NCBI RefSeq assembly: GCF_001580545.1
Contig: NZ_LRBG01000038.1
Location: forward strand, 434,001-498,000
Reading direction: 5' to 3'
Origin: Paraburkholderia monticola
GTDB lineage: Bacteria > Pseudomonadota > Gammaproteobacteria > Burkholderiales > Burkholderiaceae
Length of the DNA stretch: 64,000 nt
The position numbers were made by a program, and so were the translations under genes. Of the stretch, positions 58,737 to 64,000 are shown piece by piece; the first letter of the stretch is position 1, and every line of letters begins with the position of its first letter. Below the pieces are notes generated by a model, which was given only the letters and a program-made list of their open reading frames with translations, was not told the DNA's origin and did no database searches.

Positions 58737-59354
58737 ATGCTGACGACGATCGAACAGCTCGAAGCCCTCTACGCGCAGCCAGGCGAGCGCGCGCTGCGCA
58801 AGGAGATCCCGTATGTCAACGACGACTATCGCGCGTTCATCGCCGCCGCGCCGTTCGCGGTGCTCGCGACGAGCGGCCCCGACGGCCTCGACTGCTCGCC
58901 GCGCGGCGACGCGCCGGGCTTCGTGCGCGTCGTCGACGAACGCACGCTCGCGCTGCCGGACCGCCCCGGCAACAACCGGCTCGACAGCCTGCGCAACGTC
59001 ATCGTCGATCCTCGGCTGGCCTTGCTGTTCGTGATCCCGGGCGTCGGCGAGACCTTGCGCGTGAACGGCCGCGGCCGCATCTCGGCCGAGGCGGCGCTAC
59101 TGGACAGTTTCGCCGTCGACGGTAAACTGCCGCGCACCGTGCTACTGATCGACGTCGATGCCGTCTACTTTCATTGCTCGAAGGCGCTCGTGCGCTCGCA
59201 GCTGTGGGACCCGGCGCGTCACGTCGAGCGCTCGCAGCTACCGAGCACGGGCGAGATCCTGCAACGCATCATCGCCGCGAACGACGGCGAGCCATTCGAC
59301 GCGGCCGCCTACGATCGCGAACTGCCCGAGCGCGTGCGCGCCACGCTGTACTAA
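58737..59354 (+). CDS. Pyridoxamine 5'-phosphate oxidase-family FMN-binding protein
   Basis: A 205-residue split-barrel flavin-binding protein. The N-terminal half shows FAVLATSGPDGLDCSPRGDAPGFVRVVDERTLALPDRPGNNRLDSLRN in outline, the pattern of the MSMEG_1061-like branch of the family. Later come LALLFVIPGVGETLRVNGRGRIS and a VYFHCSKALVRSQLW block. These proteins bind FMN or F420 and are not true PdxH. AAGGA precedes the ATG. Substrate is unknown. It may be co-transcribed with the sirtuin and the methyltransferase. Confidence 0.87.
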   Translation: MLTTIEQLEALYAQPGERALRKEIPYVNDDYRAFIAAAPFAVLATSGPDGLDCSPRGDAPGFVRVVDERTLALPDRPGNNRLDSLRNVIVDPRLALLFVIPGVGETLRVNGRGRISAEAALLDSFAVDGKLPRTVLLIDVDAVYFHCSKALVRSQLWDPARHVERSQLPSTGEILQRIIAANDGEPFDAAAYDRELPERVRATLY

Positions 59355-59375
59355 CCTGAAACGCCAAGCCCATCC

Positions 59376-59984
59376 ATGACCGACGCCCGGCAACATTCGC
59401 CCTCCGCCGAACGCAATCGCGAACCGATCCTCGCCGTGCTGCGCGATGTGCTGCCCGCCAGCGGCCGGGTGCTCGAAATCGCCAGCGGCACCGGCGAGCA
59501 CGCGATCTGGTTTGCCGGTGCGCTACCCGACCTTGACTGGCAGCCGAGCGATGCCGATGCGGAAGCACGCGAGTCGATTGCCGCGTGGAGCGCGCACGCG
59601 GGACTCGCGAACCTGCGCGCGCCGCTCGCGCTCGACGTGCATCAGCCGGACTGGGGTATCGATGCGTTCGACGCGCTGGTCTGCATCAACATGATCCACA
59701 TCTCGCCGTGGAGCGCGGCGCAGGCCTTGTTCGACGGCGCGCGGCGGCGGCTCGTTGCGGGCGGCGTGCTGTTTCTGTACGGACCTTACCGGCGCGGCGG
59801 CGCGCATACGGCGCCGAGCAACGAAGCGTTCGATCAGTGGTTGAAGAGTCGCGATCCCGACTGGGGCGTGCGCGATATGGAAGCGGTCGTCGCGCTCGGC
59901 GACGCGGCGGGGCTCACGTGCGAGCGCGTCGTCGAGATGCCCGCGAACAACTTCAGTCTGGTGTTCACGAAGCGGGCAGCGTAG
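59376..59984 (+). CDS. DUF938 SAM-dependent methyltransferase
   Basis: A 202-residue DUF938 protein: SPSAERNREPILAVLRDVLP, the SAM-binding VLEIASGTGEHAIWFA, LDWQPSDAD, and INMIHISPWSAAQALF. The C-terminal half contains LYGPYRRGGAHTAPSNEAFDQWLKSRD in outline, which is diagnostic for the family. Fold and motif I indicate a class I methyltransferase; the acceptor is unknown. It begins 21 bases after the FMN-binding protein gene. Confidence 0.88.
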   Translation: MTDARQHSPSAERNREPILAVLRDVLPASGRVLEIASGTGEHAIWFAGALPDLDWQPSDADAEARESIAAWSAHAGLANLRAPLALDVHQPDWGIDAFDALVCINMIHISPWSAAQALFDGARRRLVAGGVLFLYGPYRRGGAHTAPSNEAFDQWLKSRDPDWGVRDMEAVVALGDAAGLTCERVVEMPANNFSLVFTKRAA

Positions 59985-60250
59985 CGGGCGCATCGCCCGG
60001 CCGTGCATTCGTTCACGGCTTCCGCCAAACCTCAGTCCGATCCAAAACCGGACCCGCCGGCGAGGCGCGGACGCGCGCACAATACCTGTCGTCATGTGCG
60101 AACAGGAACCCGGCGCGAGCACGAACAGCTGGCGTCCTTGCCCGCCACCAAGCGGCAAGCGCGCATTTCTTTTATCCTTTCACCCTCGACGCCGCGCCGC
60201 TGTTTCGATGGCGCGGCGCCACGACATTTTTTGGACTCTGGAGAATTCAA

Positions 60251-61660
60251 ATGGGCAAACAGGCAATCGGCGTGGTGGGGCTGGCGGTCATGGGCCGCAA
60301 TCTGGCGCTCAACATCGAGAGCCGCGGCCATGCGGTGTCGGTCTACAACCGTAGCCGCACGAAAACCGACGAACTCATCGCCGAATTTCCGGACCGCAAA
60401 CTGGTGCCGGCTTTCACGCTGGAAGAGTTCGTCGAGTCGCTCGAAAAGCCGCGCCGCATTCTGCTGATGGTCAAGGCCGGCGAGCCGACCGACGATACCA
60501 TTGCCTCGCTCAAGCCGCTGCTCGACAAGGGCGACATCCTGATCGACGGCGGCAACACGCACTTCACCGACACGATCCGCCGCAATCAGGAACTCGCGAA
60601 GGCGGGGCTGCATTTCATCGGCACCGGCGTGTCGGGCGGCGAAGAAGGCGCGCTGAAAGGTCCGTCGATCATGCCGGGCGGCCAGCGCGACGCGTACGAC
60701 CTCGTCGCGCCGATCCTCACCGAGATCGCCGCGAAGGCACCGGACGGCGAGCCCTGCGTCGCGTATATGGGACCGGACGGCGCGGGCCACTTCGTGAAGA
60801 TGGTGCACAACGGCATCGAGTACGGCGACATGCAACTGATCGCCGAAAGCTACGCGGTGTTGAAGCAGGTGGTCGGCTTGTCGAACGAGCAGCTCGGCAA
60901 GGTCTACACCGAGTGGAACCAGGGCGAGCTCGACAGCTATCTGATCGAAATCACCTCGAAGATCTTCAGCAAGAAAGACGACGAAACCGGCAAGGACCTC
61001 GTCGACGTGATTCTCGACCGTGCCGCGCAGAAGGGCACCGGCAAGTGGACCAGCCAGAACGCGCTCGATCTCGGCGCGCCGCTGCCGTTGATCACCGAGG
61101 CGGTGTTCGCGCGCGTGCTGTCGTCGCTGAAGACCCAGCGCGTGGCCGCGAGCAAGGTGCTCGAAGGTCCGCAGAGCAAGCCGCTCGAAGGCGCGAAGGA
61201 CGCGTTCATCGAGTCGGTGCGCCGCGCGTTGTACTTCAGCAAGGTGATCTCGTACGCGCAGGGTTTCGCGCAGCTGCGCGCGGCCTCGGAAGAGTACAAG
61301 TGGGATCTCGACTACGGCACGATCGCGAAGATTTTCCGCGCGGGCTGCATCATCCGCGCGCGCTTCCTGCAGAAGATCACCGACGCCTACTCGAAGGACA
61401 AGGCGCTCGCGAACCTGCTGCTCGATCCGTATTTCCGCGACATCGCGAAGAACTACCAGGCCGCGCTGCGCGAAGTCGTGGTGGCCGCGGTCAACGCGGG
61501 TGTGCCGGTGCCGGCGTTCGCCTCGGCGATCGCATATTTCGACGCGTACCGCTCGGAACGTCTGCCCGCGAACCTCGTGCAGGCGCAACGCGACTTCTTC
61601 GGTGCGCATACGTTCGAACGCATCGACAAGCCGGCCAGCTTCCACGCCCAGTGGAGCTGA
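60251..61660 (+). CDS. gnd: 6-phosphogluconate dehydrogenase, decarboxylating
   Basis: A 469-residue enzyme of the pentose phosphate pathway that converts 6-phosphogluconate to ribulose 5-phosphate, CO2 and NADPH. Cofactor motif GVVGLAVMGRNLALNIESRG; substrate signature DGGNTHFTDT, GVSGGEEGALKGPSIMPGG (catalytic region), HNGIEYGDMQLIAE and the catalytic lysine in HFVKMVHNG. NRSRTK after strand 2 marks NADP preference. Length is that of the long, homodimeric type. GGAG lies seven bases ahead of the ATG. A 265-base leader separates it from the upstream methyltransferase. Confidence 0.97.
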   Translation: MGKQAIGVVGLAVMGRNLALNIESRGHAVSVYNRSRTKTDELIAEFPDRKLVPAFTLEEFVESLEKPRRILLMVKAGEPTDDTIASLKPLLDKGDILIDGGNTHFTDTIRRNQELAKAGLHFIGTGVSGGEEGALKGPSIMPGGQRDAYDLVAPILTEIAAKAPDGEPCVAYMGPDGAGHFVKMVHNGIEYGDMQLIAESYAVLKQVVGLSNEQLGKVYTEWNQGELDSYLIEITSKIFSKKDDETGKDLVDVILDRAAQKGTGKWTSQNALDLGAPLPLITEAVFARVLSSLKTQRVAASKVLEGPQSKPLEGAKDAFIESVRRALYFSKVISYAQGFAQLRAASEEYKWDLDYGTIAKIFRAGCIIRARFLQKITDAYSKDKALANLLLDPYFRDIAKNYQAALREVVVAAVNAGVPVPAFASAIAYFDAYRSERLPANLVQAQRDFFGAHTFERIDKPASFHAQWS

Positions 61661-61674
61661 GCGTTTGAAAACAG

Positions 61675-61706
61675 CCCGGCGCGCGGTGGTGATAAGGCGC
61701 GCCGGG
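61675..61706 (+). terminator. Hairpin after gnd
   Basis: Perfect 10-base stem CCCGGCGCGC/GCGCGCCGGG with a 12-base loop, 15 bases after the gnd stop. The following TCGTTGG is only weakly T-rich. Confidence 0.65.
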
Positions 61707-61806
61707 TCGTTGGTCCGTATTGTTACTGAATATAACGTGGGTTAAGTACGGACGTGCGAAAATGCGAAACAATTGTTGCGTACTTGGCAATAGACTTTAC
61801 CTGTCA

Positions 61807-61821
61807 TAGGTATTTACCCTA
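61807..61821. promoter_or_regulatory. TAGGTATTTACCCTA imperfect palindrome upstream of DUF4148 gene
   Basis: Arms TAGGTA/ACCCTA with one mismatch around TTT, 92 bases before the DUF4148 start codon; likely promoter-proximal operator. Confidence 0.4.
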
Positions 61822-61912
61822 GGTCTCGACACCTCTAAACTTGTTTTCAACCGCTGAGGGAGAAGCAGAAACCCCGAAGCGCAGCAAACAACAAGTCCTT
61901 TGGAGGTTAATC

Positions 61913-62248
61913 ATGAAGACCCTGATTTCCGCAGTTGCTATCGCCGCCGCCCTTGCTCTTCCGGTCGCTTCTTTCGCTCAAGCCAGCCAGCCGGTGACCC
62001 GTGCTCAGGTTCGCGCTGAACTGGTTCAACTCGAAAAGGCCGGCTACAACCCGACCAACGACTACGCGGACTACCCGGCCAGCATCCAGGCCGCTGAAGC
62101 GCGCGTCGCCGCGCAAAACGGCACGGCCGTCGCGGCCAACACCGCGGAGGCCAGCGGTTACGGCGCTCCGGCTGTCGGTACGTCGCAAGCCGGCCACGCT
62201 GCCCTTCCGGCGAAGGCCGACCGTAACTCGGTGTACTTCGGCAACTAA
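61913..62248 (+). CDS. DUF4148 secreted protein
   Basis: A 111-residue protein with a clear signal peptide (MKTLISAVAIAAALALPVAS, cleavage predicted after FA before QASQP). The DUF4148 core follows: VTRAQVRAELVQLEKAGYNP and YPASIQAAEARV. The C-terminal part is small and Ala/Gly-rich, ending VYFGN. The family is abundant in Burkholderia and Ralstonia; its function is unknown, and members are often highly expressed or stress-responsive. TGGAGG precedes the ATG. A bidirectional terminator lies downstream. Confidence 0.92.
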   Translation: MKTLISAVAIAAALALPVASFAQASQPVTRAQVRAELVQLEKAGYNPTNDYADYPASIQAAEARVAAQNGTAVAANTAEASGYGAPAVGTSQAGHAALPAKADRNSVYFGN

Positions 62249-62336
62249 TTGCAGTAGAAGTGCGCAGGTGTAGTGGGTAGTTGCAGTCTGCAGTAGACGC
62301 CGTGTCGTGGCATCGCGCGAATACGGCGGGCAAGAA

Positions 62337-62370
62337 AAAACGCCATCCAGTTCGTTTCGGATGGCGTTTT
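62337..62370. terminator. Bidirectional rho-independent terminator
   Basis: AAAACGCCATCC and its exact complement GGATGGCGTTTT form a 12-base stem with a 10-base loop, giving T-tracts on both strands. It lies between the convergent DUF4148 gene and the 106-residue hypothetical. Confidence 0.88.
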
Positions 62371-62404
62371 GTCGTTTACACGGCGGCGGTGTGGCGGGTG
62401 CGCG

Positions 62405-62725
62405 TCAATGCAGTGTGCGATGTCGCCGGCCGATGTCGTCGAACAGCGCGCGGCTCGGCTCCAGTGCGAGCAGCCATGATTCGTCGTAGCCGCTGAGATT
62501 CTCGAGCGCCTCGCGCAGCCGCTCGATCGCCACCGCGGGTAGCTCGACGCTCGCCTCGACCCCGCTCGACAACTTCGCGATGCTCGCCAGTTGCACGAGC
62601 GCATCGGCGGCCTCGGCGACGTCGGCGGCGAAGATCAGATGCGTGTTCAGCAGTTCGACGAGGCCAGCAGAGGCCGCCACATCGTCGACATTGAGTTGCA
62701 CGGCCAGAAAGGTGGCTTTGTTCAT
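62405..62725 (-). CDS. Hypothetical protein, 106 residues, helical
   Basis: Not recognised. A soluble, largely alpha-helical acidic protein: MNKATFLAVQLNVDDVAASA at the start, then LVELLNTHLIFAADVAEAAD, and GYDESWLLALEPSRALFDDIG near the end. No cysteines, signal peptide or membrane segment. GGGAGGAA precedes the ATG at 62725, so it is very likely expressed. It is divergent from the cupin gene across about 230 bases. Confidence 0.75.
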   Translation of the reverse strand: MNKATFLAVQLNVDDVAASAGLVELLNTHLIFAADVAEAADALVQLASIAKLSSGVEASVELPAVAIERLREALENLSGYDESWLLALEPSRALFDDIGRRHRTLH

Positions 62726-62954
62726 CCTCGATTCCTCCCAGAATCCCGACGTTCGTGAGCTGCCCCGCGCGGCTTGACTGAGTATAGGCGATGGCCAATC
62801 GCCCGCAATGATCGTACGAAACGGCAGGGGCGCCCAGCTTGCGAGGTGGCGCGGAGCGTGAGACCTATAATAGGGCCAGCCGCGCAAGCGTCGTCGGCCG
62901 TTGGCGGACGGCGCTGAACGCGTGGTTCGCGCGCTGGCTCATCGCTCATCGACC

Positions 62955-63266
62955 ATGAAGATCATCCGCAGCAGAAGCTTTACCGCGTCGCGTGCCTGGG
63001 GCGCGCTCGACATCGCGAACATGAACGGCATCACCACGCGTCTGCATTGGACCGACCAGCCGTACCGCTGGCACGTCAACGACGGCGAGGAGGTGTTCGC
63101 CGTGCTCGACGGACGCGTCGAGATGCGCTATCGCGAAGATGGTGTCGAGCGCTCGACGGTGCTGGAAACGGGCGATGTGTTCTACGCGTCGGTGGGCACC
63201 GAGCACGTCGCGCATCCGCTCGGCGCCGCGCGCGTGCTGGTCGTCGAAACGCAGGGCAGCGTCTGA
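62955..63266 (+). CDS. Cupin-domain protein
   Basis: A 103-residue single cupin. WHVNDGEEVFAVLDGRVEMRY is the first conserved motif, with Glu-Glu and one His (the G-x5-HxH segment is only partly kept). GDVFYASVGTEHVAHPLG is the second, with its His. A small beta-barrel binding a metal is expected; enzymatic or storage function cannot be told. No clear ribosome binding site precedes the ATG at 62955. Confidence 0.82.
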   Translation: MKIIRSRSFTASRAWGALDIANMNGITTRLHWTDQPYRWHVNDGEEVFAVLDGRVEMRYREDGVERSTVLETGDVFYASVGTEHVAHPLGAARVLVVETQGSV

Positions 63267-63430
63267 AGAAAACGGCAGTTTGACGGCGCCGCCGTGGCGG
63301 CTCGCCGGTGCCGCTCGCGCATAATATCCGGGCGACGGCGGGCGACGGCGACACCTGCTCGAGCATGGCGGCATGGCAATTGCTACGGCGTCGATTGAAT
63401 CGGTTTGAGATACACGTCGAGGAAAATCAG

Positions 63431-64000
63431 ATGACAAAACAATGGCAACCGACGGGGATCCGCGTCCTGATGACGGCGGCGCTTGGCGTCATGGTCGCCG
63501 GCTGCACGACGATGCCGTGGGAAAGCACGCCGTTCTACAACAGCGCGCCGTCCAGTCCGACCAGCCTCGCGACGGTTCCGGTGCCCGCCGGCTACTACCG
63601 CGTCAATCCAGGCGATACGCTGTTGGGCATCGCCTCGGCATATGGACGCAAACCACAGGAAATTGCGGCGTGGAACGGCTTGCCGGTCAACGCGGCGGTC
63701 GCGCCCGGCCAGGTGCTGCGCGTGTCGCCGCCTATGTCTTCGGGCAGCGTGGTCGCGCCGCCGGTTGCGGTGGCCCCCGGTGCGCCAGGAGCGCCAGCCG
63801 CGCCGGGCGCGACGGCGAATGTGCCGCCGGGTGCCGTGCCCGGTGCGCCGGCCGCCGCGGCCGGGCCGCAGCAGGGCGTGCTGCAATGGCCGTTGCGCGG
63901 ACCGATCCTGCGTACCTTCGCGCCGGGCAAATCCAACGGCATCGTGATCGGCGGACAGCCCGGCGATCCGGTCAAGGCCGCGGCGACCGGCCGCGTGGTC
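63431..64000 (+). CDS. NlpD-like LysM/M23 lipoprotein, 5' part (cut by window edge)
   Basis: 190 codons of an envelope lipoprotein running off the right edge. A signal peptide ends in the lipobox VAGC (cysteine about residue 24). A LysM peptidoglycan-binding domain follows (GYYRVNPGDTLLGIASAYGR, IAAWNGLPVNAAVAPGQVLRV), then an Ala/Pro/Gly-rich linker. Last is the start of an M23 peptidase-like domain (QWPLRGPILRTFAPGKSNGI, DPVKAAATGRVV). This is the layout of NlpD, the amidase activator in cell separation. The metal-binding residues lie beyond the window, so whether the peptidase domain is degenerate cannot be judged. GAGGA precedes the ATG. Confidence 0.88.
   Translation, partial: MTKQWQPTGIRVLMTAALGVMVAGCTTMPWESTPFYNSAPSSPTSLATVPVPAGYYRVNPGDTLLGIASAYGRKPQEIAAWNGLPVNAAVAPGQVLRVSPPMSSGSVVAPPVAVAPGAPGAPAAPGATANVPPGAVPGAPAAAAGPQQGVLQWPLRGPILRTFAPGKSNGIVIGGQPGDPVKAAATGRVV

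Overview
The window is a high-GC chromosomal stretch from a beta-proteobacterium. Gene content points to Burkholderia sensu lato, most likely Paraburkholderia: a DUF4148 protein, a phasin and PHA synthase, a complete Tad locus, and typical Burkholderia small hypotheticals. I saw no rRNA, tRNA, CRISPR array, intact insertion sequence or prophage. About 70 protein genes and gene fragments are called; both ends of the window cut a gene (a ketopantoate reductase on the left, an NlpD-like LysM/M23 lipoprotein on the right).

Layout. 0-4.1 kb: ketopantoate reductase, LysE-type exporter, lipoprotein, a decayed IS5-type transposase remnant, a GT87-like membrane glycosyltransferase and a YigZ-type protein. 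4.1-4.9 kb: a long AT-richer non-coding region with three equally spaced CAAACGTTTG palindromes. 4.9-17.2 kb: a complete tight pilus (Tad/Flp) operon, flp-cpaABCDEF-tadBCDEFG. 17.2-21.2 kb: a glycosyltransferase module. A GT87 enzyme and a GtrB-like polyprenyl-phosphate glycosyltransferase are translationally coupled to tadG; a second GT87 and a GtrA-type flippase converge on them from the other strand. 21.5-29.6 kb: LysE exporter, DsbA-fold isomerase, diguanylate cyclase, FtsI-like penicillin-binding protein, chemoreceptor, a phnW fragment, and a PIG-L deacetylase.

29.9-43.9 kb: a fatty-acid/PHA region. An AlkK-like acyl-CoA ligase, MaoC hydratase, Pseudomonas-type class II PHA synthase, phasin, PhaZ depolymerase and DUF445 protein form one operon. 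A large MalT/AlkS-like LuxR regulator sits divergent to etfB-etfA-acyl-CoA dehydrogenase-ompW(alkL-like). The upstream regions of the acyl-CoA ligase and of the regulator/etf pair share the palindrome TCCCC-N6-GGGGA, which suggests one regulon for fatty-acid uptake, activation, beta-oxidation and polyester storage.

44-51.3 kb: a second ketopantoate reductase with a class II aldolase, divergent from a Crp/Fnr regulator; then a MocA-like protein and a PaoABC-type molybdenum aldehyde oxidoreductase. 51.6-64 kb: mostly housekeeping and small genes (exonuclease III, CsbD/DUF883-like protein, DUF2252, polysaccharide deacetylase, SDR, SIRT4-like sirtuin, FMN-binding protein, methyltransferase, 6-phosphogluconate dehydrogenase, DUF4148, cupin, NlpD-like).

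The two most interesting systems are the Tad pilus operon with a built-in lipid-linked sugar transfer module, and the class II PHA/beta-oxidation region with a predicted shared operator. All functional calls rest on motif recognition by eye; no database search was possible.
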